From contig JAULJL010000047.1 in assembly GCA_030761205.1 (NCBI GenBank), positions 379,501-443,500 of the forward strand: 64,000 nucleotides of DNA. Reading direction: 5' to 3'. Made by a program: the position numbers and the translations under genes. Each line of letters starts with the position of its first letter. Position 1 is the first letter of the stretch. The notes beneath the pieces were generated by a model. It ran no database searches. It saw nothing but the letters and a program-made list of their open reading frames with translations, and was not told the origin of the DNA. Below are positions 1 to 12,862 of the stretch, in pieces. Source of the DNA: Fremontodendron californicum. Taxonomy: Eukaryota > Streptophyta > Magnoliopsida > Malvales > Malvaceae.

Positions 1-1923
1 ATTGTAATAGTATATCTATGTAATTGTAATAGTATATCTATGTAATTGTAATATATTTATGTAATTACATAGATATGTAATATATTTGTGTATTTGTAAT
101 ACATGTATGTAATTGTAATATATCTATGTAATATATGTAATATTTATCTATGTAATATATATGTAATTGTAATATATATCTATATCTATGTAATATATAT
201 CTATGTAATTGTAATGTATCTATGTAATATATCTATGTAATTGTAATATATCTATGTAATATATAATGTTTTCGAATTACATTGATATATTAGAATTACA
301 TAGATACATTGGATATATATATATATATATATATTATTGTAATAGTATATGTAATTGTAATATATATATATATTACATAGATATATTACAATTACATAGA
401 TATATTACAATTACATAGATATATTATAATTACATAGATAAATAAATTTATGTAGTACAATTATATTACATAGATATCTATGTAATTCTAATATATACAT
501 ATATAATTACATAGATAAATATATTTACTACAATTACAATTATATTACATAAATGTATGTATGTAATATATCTATATATTTATGTAACTGTAATATATTA
601 CATAGATATATTACATAGATATATTATATTATAATGTTTCTATGTAATTGTAATATATTTAATAGTGTTAATGTAATATATCTATGTAATTGTAATATAT
701 TACAATTACATAGATATATTATAATTACATAGATATATTACATAGATATATTTTATTTATGTAATAGTATATTACAATTACACAGATATATTACAATTAC
801 TAAAGTTACATAGATATATTACAATTACATAGATATATTACATAGATATACTACAGTTATATTACAATTACATAGATATACTACAATTACATAGATATAT
901 TACATAGATATATTACAATTACATATATTTATTATAATTACATAAATACATATTACAATTACACAAATATTCAGTTACATAGATAATATGTTACACAAAT
1001 ACATAGATATATATTTATTAGGTAGATATATATTTGTGTAATTTTAATATATACATTACAACTACGTAGATATATTACAATTGCATAGATATATGACAAT
1101 TACATAAATATATATATTACAATTACATAGATATATTGCAATTGCATAGATATATATTACAATTACATAGATATATTACAATTACATAAAAATATTATTA
1201 CAATTATATATTATAACTACATAGATATATTATAATTACATAGATACATAGATATTACATGTATATAATTACATAGATATATTACAATTACATAAATATA
1301 TTTATGTCATTGTAATACATCTATGTAATATTTGTAATATATCTATGTAATTGTAATATATCTATGTAATATATTTATCTATGTAATTATAATATATCTA
1401 TGTAGTTTTAATATATCTATGTAATTGTAATTACTAAAAACAAATATATTACAGTTACATAGATATATTACAATTACATAAATATATTACAATTACATAG
1501 ATTTCAATGCATGTGAGCTCATGGTTTATATTATAATTACATAAATATATTACAATTACATAGATATATTACATAGATATATTACAATTACATAGATATA
1601 ATACAATTACTTAAAACATTAGAATTACATAGATATATTACAGTAATTGTAATTGTAATTGTAATTGTAATATATCTATGTAATATATCTAATTGTAATA
1701 AATATATTTATGTAATTGTAATACATCGATGTAATATATGTAATATATCTATGTAATTGTAATATATCTATGTAATATATATATATTACAATTACATAGA
1801 TATACAAATATATAGATATGTAGTTGTAATATATCTATGTAATTGTAATATATTTATGTAATATATATTACAATTACATAGATATACTACATAAATATAT
1901 TACAATTACATAGATATTACATA
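1..1923. repeat. AT-rich 19-bp satellite, both orientations
   Basis: The array is built from a degenerate 19-bp unit, TCTATGTAATTGTAATATA, or its reverse complement. The unit splits into modules: TGTAAT, TGTAAT and ATATCTA. A 13-bp short form lacking one TGTAAT is common (TATGTAATATATC phase). Orientation switches several times, for example near 370-420 and 600-720, so many stretches could fold as long hairpins. TA dinucleotide runs occur at about 315-335 and 360-372. A run of TGTAAT hexamers lies near 1633-1665. A short stretch at 1501-1530 (containing TGCATGTGAGCTCATGG) is not satellite and I cannot assign it. No coding potential is visible. Confidence 0.93.
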
Positions 1924-2186
1924 CACTACAAACAAATTGCCATATACTGACACTTAGTTATACTGACGGTACAAATTGCCATATATCTATAACGACGGTT
2001 GATGAGAAATCGTCGGTATAGGTACATAACAAATACCGATACTTTAATTATCTGTCGCTGTAGATACACCTATACCGACAGTTAATGAGAAACCATCGGT
2101 ATAGATACATAACATATACCAACGCTTTAATTATCCGATGGTATAGATACACCTATACCGACTATTAATAAAAAATCGTCGGTATA
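1924..2186 (+). mobile_element. CACTA (En/Spm) 5' terminal fragment, outer
   Basis: It starts with CACTACAAACAAATTGCCAT, which closely matches the ends at 9265-9291 (inverted) and 24481-24507, so this is a CACTA-type terminal inverted repeat of about 27 bp. The body is subterminal repeat DNA rich in CCGTCGGTATA and its complement. Two imperfect direct repeats of about 83 bp cover roughly 2017-2182. It ends exactly where another CACTACAAA end begins at 2187. The three bases in front are ATA. They do not match the TAG after 9291, so no 3-bp target duplication pairs these two ends. I infer a remnant broken by a second insertion or by rearrangement. Confidence 0.8.
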
Positions 2187-3138
2187 CACTACAAAAAAAA
2201 TGCCATATACCGAAGAAAGCGTATACTGACGGACAAAATCCATCGGTATAAATAGGATATTCTGACGGATTTGTTATCCGTCGGTATGTATTCGTCATAT
2301 ACCAACGGAAGTCATAACCGTCGGTGTATATGTTATCTATACTGACATATTTTTAAAACGCCGTCGATATAGTAATAATATATACTGACGGATTTTTTCA
2401 TCCGTCAATATAGGTCACTTCGAAAATAACGCGACTTTCTTTTATAAAGGCGGGTGATTTAATTTTTACTGAAAATGCTATATTGACGGATTTGCCCGTT
2501 GGTATTGTATTAGGTTATATTTCCCCCTTTCTTTTCCACTTCTCTCTTTCACCCGTCTCTTTCTCTTATCTAGCTCTTTCACTTATTTTCCTTTTCAATC
2601 GGTAATCACTATTTCATTTCATTTCCCGATTCGAGTTTCTCATCTCTTTCACCATTTTTATTTTTTTCTGTATTATTCTTTGATTGTTAGATATCTGGTC
2701 AATGTTAGAGGAGGCACGCGACCACTTAAACAACCGACCCATCTTCTCAAACTGGTCAGTTTCTCTGTTTTTTTCTTTTTTTTTTTTTTCATTTTGTTTT
2801 CTCATCGAATTTGCTTTTATATCTCCATTTCCTATAGTTGGATTGTATTTGTATTTGGGCATGGATTAATTATTTAGTCCTGTTAATTAGATTTGTGGCA
2901 AATTGTCTGTTGATTTATTCATAATCAATATAGAAAATTTGATGATAAATTAAGTGGGCAAAACCATTAGAATTGTTGCAGCATCAATCTAGGCAAGATG
3001 GGAATGGGAACGATTTATTAATCCACACGAAAGCTACAGCACTGTCCGATGATTCTCTTTCTCCACGCGAAAGAAGCCCCTATTAGATGATAAATTAAGC
3101 TTGTGAAGATTCGAACAAGGGCTCTTGAGATGCGGTTA
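2187..3138 (+). mobile_element. CACTA (En/Spm) 5' end, subterminal region and leader
   Basis: A second CACTA terminus (CACTACAAAAAAAATGCCAT) opens this segment. About 330 bp of subterminal repeats follow (CTGACGGA, CCGTCGGTAT and inverted forms), the usual binding region for the element's own DNA-binding protein in En/Spm. From about 2516 the DNA becomes pyrimidine-rich (CCCCCTTTCTTTTCC), as in a plant 5' leader or first intron, and then less repetitive to 3138. The segment is cut off by satellite before any transposase exon. Its last part, 2868-3138, recurs inverted at 12587-12862. Short open frames at 2614-2877 look like chance frames in this leader. The preceding 3 bp are ATA. Confidence 0.78.
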
Positions 3139-4006
3139 TAATATACATGTAATTGTAATTGTAATATATTACAATAGATATTTTATTCTAATGTTTTCTG
3201 TAATTGTAATATCTCTATGTAATTATAGTATATTTATGTAATTGTAATATATCTATGTTATTGTAATATATTTATGCAATTGTAATATATCTATGTAATT
3301 ATAATATGTCTATGTAATTGTAATATATCTATGTAATTGTAATATATTTGTGTATTGTAATATATCTATGTAATTGTAATATATCTATGTAATTGTAATA
3401 TATTTTTGTAATTATATATTTGTGTAATTGTAATTGTAATATATTTATGTAATATATCTATGTTATTGTAATATATCTATGTAATTGTAATATATATATA
3501 TATATATATGTAATTGTAATTATGTGATTGTAATATATGTAATATATCTATGTTATTATAATATATTTTTGTAATTATATATTTGTGTAATTGTAATTGT
3601 AATATATTTATGTAATATATCTATGTTATTGTAATATATCTATGTAATTGTAATATATATATATATATATGTAATTGTAATTATGTGATTGTAATATATG
3701 TAATATATCTGTGTAATTGGATATCTATGTAATTTGCATCAATCTAAGTTATTTGTAATATATGTAATTGTAATATATATATATATGTAATTATATATTA
3801 CAACTACATTGGTACATTACAATTATATAGATATATTAAAATTACATAGATATATTATAATTACATATTTATATTAAAATTACATAGATACATTACAATT
3901 ATATAGATATTACAATTATATATATATATATATATATATCTATGTAATTGTATTGAATATGTAATTGTATTATATTTTATTTATATTAAGTTTTCCAAAT
4001 AAAGAT
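3139..4006. repeat. AT-rich satellite between CACTA leader and LTR fragment
   Basis: Mostly plus-orientation 19-bp units with several TA runs. The first 160 or so bases continue the homology with the inverted copy ending at 12586, so the satellite junction at 3138/3139 is itself duplicated. A near-exact local duplication is visible: the stretch around 3410-3540 recurs around 3575-3690. The last 50 bases (3961-4006) grade into AT-rich DNA next to the LTR fragment. Confidence 0.88.
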
Positions 4007-6700
4007 ATTCCCAATTTAAAGAAAAATAATTCCATTTTTAATTGAAAATAATATGGAATTTATAAATTCAAAATTTTCCTATATTCCCCAACAAACGTGG
4101 CAAAATATATAATTTTTTTTTTAATTTTGGAAAACATTCCGAATCATTCTCTTTTTTGAAAGAAAGATATTCCTTTATTAATGATAATTGATGATATTCC
4201 CTCCAGCAAACCCGGTAGAGAACTCATTAATTATTTTAACTCGGGAATATCTTTATTTTTTATTGAAAAATCATTATCCTTTTGAAAACATTTTAAAATA
4301 TATGAATATGTATATGCATGACATAAATAAAATGACATAGCAAAATCTAAATGATATAATGCATCCTAAATGATATAATATAATTTAAATGCCTTAGCAT
4401 ATTCTAAATGAAATGAAATGAAATGTCCTAAGTTATATGAAATATTCTTAATGAAATGAAATGACCTAAGTAACATAATATATTCTATATGAAGTGTAAT
4501 ATCCTAAGTCATATGATATATTCTAAATGAAATGAAATGACCTAGGTGACATAATATATTCTATATAAAATAAAATAACCTAGGTAACATAATATATTCT
4601 ATATGAAATGACGTAATTTAAATGACATGGCAAATATGGATGATATGGCATATAATTTAAATGACATAGAATATAAAATAATGCTATCATATAATATGCA
4701 TGGAAATAAAAATGAAAATAATAATGCATGATCATAGTATATGCTAAATAATATAACAACAAAAAATAATAATTAAATAAAAAGCATAGGATATCATGAA
4801 ATATTCCAAATCATATAATAAATAATATAACATAACTCAAAATCATAACAATATCATAGAAATTATCATAGCAAAAATCACATATTATATAAAATGCATG
4901 AATATGGAAAACGCAATGCATGAAAATGTATTTTTTCCTTTAATTAAGGAAATCCGTATATCTAAAAAGATATCCGGCTACCTTAGGAAAATATGTCAAA
5001 TTAAATATTCTAAAACCAAACACTTTGAGATTGTTTGAAAACAATTTGGAAAAGCTTAGGTTAAAAATAAAAATTGGGTTAAACCTTTTTTAAAATGGCT
5101 CTAATTTCCTAAGTTTAAAATCCTGGACTTGACCACCCTTAACCCGAGACTTAAAAAATCATTTTTAGAGTTTCAAAAGGCTTAGTAACTACCCTAAGTC
5201 AGTAGCTAACCTTCCTAATCAGCCTCCTCTAAGTAACTTAACCAAAACAGAAAAATGATTTTTCTTTAAATTCAATTCTGACTCCACTGTCCAATTTTAA
5301 GCCACGATTTTTTACCCTATTTTTAAAAATTCAAAAACTTCTAAAATAATTACTGGAGACTCAGGACATGTAAAACTACACGAGAAAAAAATCATCTTAA
5401 TTTTCTGATTAAAGAAGAATGCCCAAAAAAATCGGGAAAGTACGAGTACTGGGTGAAAAAACTGTTTTGCCAAAATACATTTTTTCCTTTGATAAAATCA
5501 TTTAAAAATCAAAGTAAAAATATTTAAGACTCACAAAATGACTCACAAACAGTAGCTAGGACTTTTTAAAAGTTAGATAAAAATTAGCTAAGTAAAAAAA
5601 AATCACAAAGGTAGAATAATTAATTTGACAAAACTTAATTTTCCACAAGTGTGCTCAAGAGAGCATGACTTTGAACCATTAATTGGCCTAAGTCATTATT
5701 CAAGTGGCATGAACATGAAATGCATGAAAAATTACAGCAAATATGATGCATGAAATGCATGAGTTTAAACCTAAATGTCATGAAAAAAAAGCATGGCATC
5801 AATATAGTGACCTAGACCTAAATGAACTTGCATGGCATTTAATGCAACCTAGTTCTAGATGCATGGACATGCATGGCAAATAAACAAAACCTAATAACTA
5901 AAATATGCATGGCATTTTCACAAACACAAGGCATGCTTAAACTAAAAACTCAACCAAATATCATGCAAATGCTAACCTATTAACTAACATAGAAAAAATG
6001 CAACCATGATGCTAGAATACAAGGAGTGGCCGAATGGCCTATAGTTCCTAACAAGTATGGCATATTCACAAAAACTTGGTATACTTAAACTAAATACTCA
6101 ATCAAATGTCATGCAAATGCAAAAACCTACCAACTAACATGGCAAAAATGCAACATACAATGCAAAACACATGGAGTAGCCGAATGGCCTCAAGCTCCAA
6201 CAAGTATGGCATTTTCACAAACACTTGATATACTAACATGCTCAACTAAAATATAACACTCAAAACATGCAAACACAAAGTATAAATACTAAAACCAAAC
6301 AAGCATTTTCACAAACACTTGATATACTAACATGCTCAACTAAAATATAAAACTCAAATCATGCAAACACAACATAAGCATTTTCACAAACACTTGATAT
6401 ACTAAATATAAAACATCAACAAATTTAAACATTATGAAAATAGAAAATTAAAAATGCAAGAACATGATATTTAAATCATAAATGGCAACAAACAAAGCAA
6501 CAAATTAAAATATGACTCAAGTATGAAGTAGAATAACACTTAAAACATCAAGATTAACATAAATAACATGATAAAATAAACAAAACAGCAACATTAATAA
6601 AAAATGTAGGCCATTCGGCCATGGTGAGAAAAATGTAAAAAAAAAAAAATTGTAAAAAAAATATTTAAGAAAGAGATGAAGAAAGAACTTAAGAAGAACA
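4007..6700 (-). mobile_element. Ty3/gypsy LTR fragment, Tat/Ogre type, inverted
   Basis: Read on the minus strand this matches the LTR at 49300-52306 and the LTR parts at 32264-34957 and 42402-45094. Shared landmarks are the ATTTCATTTCATTTAGAATAT repeats (here inverted at 4380-4600), the CTCTACCGGGTTTGCTGGAG block (inverted near 4203-4222), and the GGCCATTCGGC boxes (inverted near 6028, 6180 and 6610). The last 400 or so bases of the LTR, including its end and the primer site, are missing at the 4007 side. At the 6700 side the homology stops at the stretch equivalent to 49395. It is therefore truncated at both ends. Open frames here (for example 4580-4762) are low-complexity and not credible genes. 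Confidence 0.8.
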
Positions 6701-7831
6701 ATGCAAAACCAACTATATAGGTATATTACAATGTAATTCTAATGTTTTAAGTAATTGTAATATATCTATGTAATTGTAATACAACTATGCAATTGTAATA
6801 TATTTATGTAATTGTAATATATCTTTGTAGTTGTAATATAATTACAATTCCCTATCTATGTAACTATAATATATATTTGTAGTTGTAATATATCTATGTA
6901 ATTGTAATATATCTATGTATCTATGTAATTGTAATATATGCTTGTAATATCTAATGTTTTTAGTAAGTGTAATATATCTACATAGTTATATTACAATTAC
7001 AGAGATATATTAGAATTACATAGATATATTACATTAGATATCTATGTAGTTGTAATGTATAAATTACCAAATATAATGTTTTAAGTAATTGTAATATGTC
7101 TATGTAATTCTAATGTTTACATAGATACAATTACATAAAACATTCAAATTACATAGATATATTAGATATGAATATACATAGATATAATTACATTGAAATT
7201 TTCCAATTACATAAATACATTACAATTACACAGATATATTACAATTACATAGATACATTACAATTATCAATCTATGTAATCGTATAATATTACAATTACA
7301 TAGATTAATTACAATTACTTAGATATAATACAATTACATAGATACATTAGAATTACATAGATATATCACATGTAATATACAATTACATTGATATATACAT
7401 TACAACTACATAGATATAATACTGAATATTTTAAAATTACAAATATATTTGTCTAATATATCTATGTAATTATAATATATCTATGTAATTGTAATATATC
7501 TATGTAATTGTAATGTATCTATGTAATTGTAATGTATATAGGGTCAGGTCCGGACGGGTTATATATTAGAATTACATAGATATATTACAATTACATAGAT
7601 ATATTAGAAAAATATATTACATATTTACACAAATATTTACAATTACATAGATATATTACAATTACATAGATATATTTACAATTACATAGATACATTAGAA
7701 TTACATCAATATATATACGTTACATTAAATAGATATATCTATGTAATGTCTAATATAATGTAATATGTAATATATCTATTTAATTGTAATATCCATTGTT
7801 TTATGTAATTGTAATATATTTACAATTACAT
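6701..7831. repeat. AT-rich satellite
   Basis: Mixed-orientation 19-bp units, more diverged than in most of the window. Variants with TAATGTTTTAAGTAATTG and TAATGTTTACATAG are common. A short GC-richer stretch at 7544-7560 (GTCAGGTCCGGACGGGT) is not satellite and is unassigned. No gene is seen. Confidence 0.88.
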
Positions 7832-8332
7832 AGAGAGGTAATATATTTCGGTAGCAGCGTTAATGTAGAATAAATTCATCTTTTAAAATATATTCATATG
7901 CTTGATTGTGGTAGGATTGTGGGACTTGAAATGTAGATCATCTTTCACATAATATCTAGGCTAGGCATGTTGCTTGATTGTGGTAGGATTATGGAACTTG
8001 AAATGTCGAGGAATTGCTTGATTGTGGTAGGATTGTGGAACTTGAAATGTAGATCATATTACACATAATATTTTTACCTTTTGAGTAGATGTAATGTGTA
8101 TAAGCTTAATTCAATAAATATATATTGACAGAACATATACTTTTTAGGTACCAGATGCTGGTAGTGCTCCAAATTTGTCACTAATAATAAGGTCTTCAAC
8201 TTCTAGTCATCAAGTTAATGAAAATGAAGATGGTAAACTACTTGATTATTTTATTCTTCTATATTGACTTCACTACTTAATTGCTTTTAATTGTATAATA
8301 TTTGTCAATTTTATGCAGATGCTGCTCCATAG
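7832..8332 (+). pseudogene. En/Spm transposase C-terminal exons, truncated
   Basis: Two exons can be read by comparison with the inverted copy at 25304-25957. The first runs 8148-8232, after acceptor TTTTTAG and before donor GTAAAC. The second runs 8319-8332, after acceptor TATGCAG, and ends in TAG at 8330-8332. They encode the tail VPDAGSAPNLSLI... to ...NENEDDAAP. The other copy lacks nine of these codons (27 nt), an in-frame difference. The preceding coiled-coil exon is reduced to about six bases at 7832-7837. The intron at 7838-8147 contains three imperfect copies of a repeat with core GCTTGATTGTGGTAGGAT. The identification comes through the other copy, whose coiled-coil exon is typical of plant Ptta/En/Spm transposases. 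It cannot make a functional protein. Confidence 0.75.
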
Positions 8333-8813
8333 GAATATTCATGAGATTTGGATTGCTTATTTCACTTTATGTATTTGGATTGCTAATTTACTTTGTGTTT
8401 GGATTGCTAATTTTCAATTTTAAGACTGTATTATGACTTTAGCTTGCGACTACTATTTAGCTTGTAAAAGTTATATAATTCAGACAATTTATTTGTAATT
8501 TTATTTGTAATATTATGAAATATTTTGTACTTTCTTATAATGTTTTTTTTTTTTATATGAAATATCTTGGATTAAATTATAAATGTATCAATATTAGTAA
8601 TTGAAAAATATGATAAAATTTTATTTTTACCGACGCTCTGGCCTCTATACTGACAGTTCATATAACAACAAAAAATATATAGTATACTGACGGAGTAAAC
8701 CGTCAGTAAATTTACGACAAACTGTCGCTATAGGCTAATTGTATATTTTACATTTTAATCTATACCGATAGACGCAAAAAAAAAAAAAACTGTCGGTATA
8801 TGTATATCTATCG

Positions 8814-9022
8814 TATCTATACCGACGGATACAAAAGCATTCGGTATAGATACAGTATCTATACCTACTGATACAAAAGTCGTCGGTATAGATACAGTAT
8901 CTATACCTACTGATACAAAAGCCGTCGGTATAGATACGATATCTATACCTACGGATACAAAAGCCGTCGGTATAGATGCGGTATCTATACAGATGGATAC
9001 CAAATCCGTCGGTATAGGTAAA
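8814..9022 (+). repeat. 42-bp tandem repeat in CACTA subterminal region
   Basis: About five units of 42 bp run head to tail, each beginning TATCTATACC and holding a CCGTCGGTATAGATAC-like half that is nearly complementary to the first half, so each unit can fold on itself. The equivalent array in the other copy is at about 24775-24956. The open frame covering this stretch on the minus strand (a 14-residue repeat) is a product of the repeat and not a gene. Confidence 0.85.
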
Positions 9023-9291
9023 AGCAAAAGGGGCTACCCCAACATAGGCTATACCGACGGTAGTAACATTAGTGACGTCTAAAACCGTCGGTATAGGTTA
9101 TACATCCTATTTCGACGGTCACCTTTTCCGTCGGTATAGGTCTATATCGACGAGGGTTTTACCGTGGCTTAATTTTTTGCCGGAATAGTCATTTTGAACG
9201 TCGGTATAGGGTTTTAGGACTTTTTGCGACAGATTTTGGAGTTTTACCAACGCTTTTTGGACCGTCACTATATGGCAGTTTGTTTGTAGTG

Positions 9292-12200
9292 TAGATATAC
9301 TACAGTTACATAGATATATTACAATTACATAGATATATTACAATGTATTACACAAATATATTACAATTACTTAAATATATTACAATTACATAGATATATT
9401 ACAATTACATAGATATATTGCAATTACATAGATATATTTACAATTACATAGATATGTAATTGTAATATACAATTACATAGATATATTACATAGATACTTT
9501 ACAATTACATAGATATATTACATAGATATTACAATTACATAGATATATTACATAAATATATTTATTACAGTTACACATTAGATATATTATAATTACAATT
9601 GCATAGATATATATTACAATTACATAGACATATTACAATTACATAGATACATTACAATTACATAGATATATTACATAGATATCTATGTAATATAATTGTA
9701 CTACATAAATATATCTATGTAATTGTAATATATCTATGTAATATATTTATGTAATTGTAAAAATATATTTATGTATTGTGTTAATGTAATATCTCTATGT
9801 AATTGTAATAATATATGTAATTGTAATATATCTTTGTAATTGTAATATATTTATGTAATTATAATATATCTATGTTATTGTAATATATTTATGTAATTGT
9901 AATATATTTGTGTAATTGTAATAAATTTAACTAACTATAGTACATCTATGTAATTGGAATATCTATGTAACTGTAATATATCTATTATATTCATATATTA
10001 TTACAATTATATAAATATATATGTAATTGTAATATATATCAATGCAATTGTAATATATCTATGTAATTGTAATCGTATTATATCTATGTTATTGTAATAT
10101 ATCTATGTAATTGTAATATTATGTAATTATATCTATGTAACTGTAATACATCTATGTAATTGTAATATGTCTATGTAATTGTAATATATCTATGTAATTT
10201 TAATATATCTATGTAATTCTATGTAATTGTAATATATCTATGTAATTGTAATATATCTATGTAACTATAGTATATCTTTGTAGTTGTAATATATCTATGT
10301 AATTGTAATATATTTATGAAATATATCTATGTAATACTACTTAGATACATTATTAATTGTAATATATCTATGTAATATATTATCTATATAATTGTATTAT
10401 ATCTATGTAATTGTAATATATCTATGTAATTTTAATATATCTAAGTAATTATAATGAATCTATGTAATTGTAATATATCTATGTAATTGTAATATATCTA
10501 TGTAATTGTAATGTATCTATGTAATTGTAATATATCTATGTAATTGTAATGTATCTATGTAATATATCTATGTAATTGTATTGTATCTATGTAACTGTAG
10601 TATATCTATGTAATTGTAATATATATATATATATATATATCCAGTGTATCAATGTAATTCTAATATATTAATGTATCTATGTAATTCTAATGTTTACATA
10701 GATATATTACAATTACATAGATATATTACAATTGCATAGATATATATTACAATTACATATATATATAATTGTAATAATATGTGAATGTAACAGATATATT
10801 ACAATTACATCGATATATTACAATTGCATAGAATTACATAGATATATTACAATTACATAGATACATTACAATTACACAAATATATTATCTATGTAATATA
10901 TCTATGCAATATATTATCTATGTAATTGTAATATATTTAAGTAATTGTAATATATATATCTATGTAATTGTAATATATTTAAGTAATATATCTATGTAAT
11001 ATTACACAGATTTATTACATAAATACAGTACAATTACATATATTATTACAATTACATAGATATATATTACAATTACATAGATATATTACAATTACATATT
11101 TTTGTAATTACATAGATATATTACAATTACATAGATACATTACAACTACACATTAGATATATTAAAATACATGTAATTGTAATATATCTATGCAATTGTA
11201 ATACATCTATGTAATTGTAATATATCTATGTAATATCTCTATATCTATGTAATGTTACAATAGATATGTAATTGTAATATATCACATAGATATATATATT
11301 ACATAGATATATGTTACAATTACATAGATATATTACAATAACATAGATATATTATAATTACATAAATATAATACAATTACATAGATATATTACAATTACA
11401 TAGATATATTACATAGATACATTACATAAATATATTACAATTACATAGATATTAGAATTACATAGATATATTACAATTACATAAATATATTACATAGATA
11501 TATTAGAATTAAATAGATATGTTAGAATTACATAAATATATTTACAATTACATAGATATCTAATTACATAGATATATTACATATATTACAATCACATAAT
11601 TACAATTACATAGATATATTACTATTACATAGATATATTACATATATTACATAAATATATGTATATATTACAATTACAATTACACAAATATATATCTAAA
11701 TAAATACATAGATAATATTACTATATATATTACAATTACATAGATATATTACAATTACATAGATATTACAATTACATAGATATATTACAATTACATAGAT
11801 GTATACTTTATCAATTATCTAATATTTTCTGTAATTCTAATGTATACATGTAATATCTAATGTTTTCAGTAATTGTAATGTATACATGTAATATCTAATA
11901 TTTTCAGTAATTGTAATATATCTATATAAATGTAATATATCTATGTAATTGTAATATCTATGTAATATATCTAAGTAATTGTAATATATCTATGTAATTG
12001 TAATGTATCTATGTAATATATCTATGTAATTGTAATATATCTATGTAACAGTAGTATATCTATGTAATTGTAATATATATATATATCCAATGTATCTATG
12101 TAATTCTAATATATCAATGAAATTCGAAAACATTATATATTACATGTATTTTAATATATCTAATGTGTAATTGTAATGTATCTATGTAATTATAATGCAC

Positions 12201-12586
12201 CTATGTTACTGAAAACTTTAGATATATATAATTATAATGTATCTACGTAATTATAATGTATCTATGTAATTGTAATATATATAGTAATATTATCTATGTA
12301 TTTATTTAGATATATATTTGTGTAATTGTAATTGTAATATATACATATATTACAATTATATATCTAAAGTTTTCAGTAAAATAGATATATTACATTTATA
12401 TAGATATATTACAATTACAATTTTAATTACTTAAATATATTACTATTACATAGATATATTACAATAACATAGATATATTACAATTACATAAATATATTAT
12501 AATTACATAGATATATTACAATTACAGAAAACATTAGAATAAAATATCTATTTTAATATATTACAATTACAATTACATGTATATTA
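9292..12586. repeat. AT-rich satellite
   Basis: Long runs of the 19-bp unit in both orientations. 9292 to about 9420 is homologous, inverted, to about 24370-24480, beside the matching CACTA ends. The last 150 or so bases, ending at 12586, are homologous, inverted, to 3139-3290. Higher-order variants with TAATATCTAATGTTTTCAGTAATTG recur at 11840-11910 and reappear near 21390-21450. No other feature is seen. Confidence 0.9.
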
Positions 12587-12862
12587 TTACCGCATCTTAA
12601 GAGCCCTTGTTCGAAGCTGCACAGGCTTAATTTATCATCCAATAGGGGCTTCTTTCGCGTGGAGAAAGAGAATAATCGGACAGTGTTGTAGCTTTCGTGT
12701 GGATTAATAAATCGTTCCCATTCCCATCTTGCCCAGATTGATGCTGCAACAATTCTAATGGTTTTGCCCATTTAATTTATCATCAAATTTTCTATATTGA
12801 TTATGAATAAATCAACAGACAATTTGCCACAAATCTAATTAACAGGACTAAATAATTAATAT
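12587..12862 (-). repeat. Inverted copy of CACTA leader segment 2868-3138
   Basis: The minus strand matches 2868-3138 with few substitutions. Landmarks include AGAAAATTTGATGATAAATT, GGCAAAACCATTAGAATTG and CGAACAAGGGCTCTTGAGAT-like sequence. The match carries on into flanking satellite on the 12587 side but stops at the 12862 side. A 72-residue frame at 12553-12771 reads through it. The other copy has stop codons in the equivalent frame, so I do not call a gene. I infer that a piece of a CACTA element was copied here together with satellite. Confidence 0.85.

Larger units (their letters stand above)
7832..9291 (+). mobile_element. CACTA (En/Spm) 3' end fragment
   Basis: Reading left to right it holds an exon stump and intron, the last two transposase exons (8148-8332), a 3' untranslated AT-rich region to about 8620, about 650 bp of subterminal repeats (TATACCGACGG and CCGTCGGTATA), and a terminal inverted repeat ending TTTGTTTGTAGTG at 9291. 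The left break falls just before the exon donor AGAGAG|GTAATA (donor GT at 7838-7839). The same sequence lies inverted at 24481-25957, including at least 110 bp of flanking satellite. The flanking trinucleotide is TAG. Neither 5' end at 1924 or 2187 has the same trinucleotide outside it. Confidence 0.85.

Noticed and set aside
1..1923. CRISPR-like array of short repeats
   Set aside because: Units are contiguous and degenerate with no unique spacers, they switch strand, and the window is clearly plant nuclear DNA.
7544..7560. GC-rich GTCAGGTCCGGACGGGT as a possible transposon footprint
   Set aside because: It is too short to assign and lacks flanking duplications.
8755..9027. 90-residue open frame with repeated IPTAFVSVGIDTVS units (minus strand), and a similar frame at 24745-24960
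   Set aside because: It is the translation of the 42-bp CACTA subterminal repeat; the period is a multiple of three, so the frame stays open by chance.
12553..12771. 72-residue frame on the minus strand inside the CACTA leader copy
   Set aside because: The other copy at 2956-3138 has stop codons in the same frame, and there is no recognisable domain.
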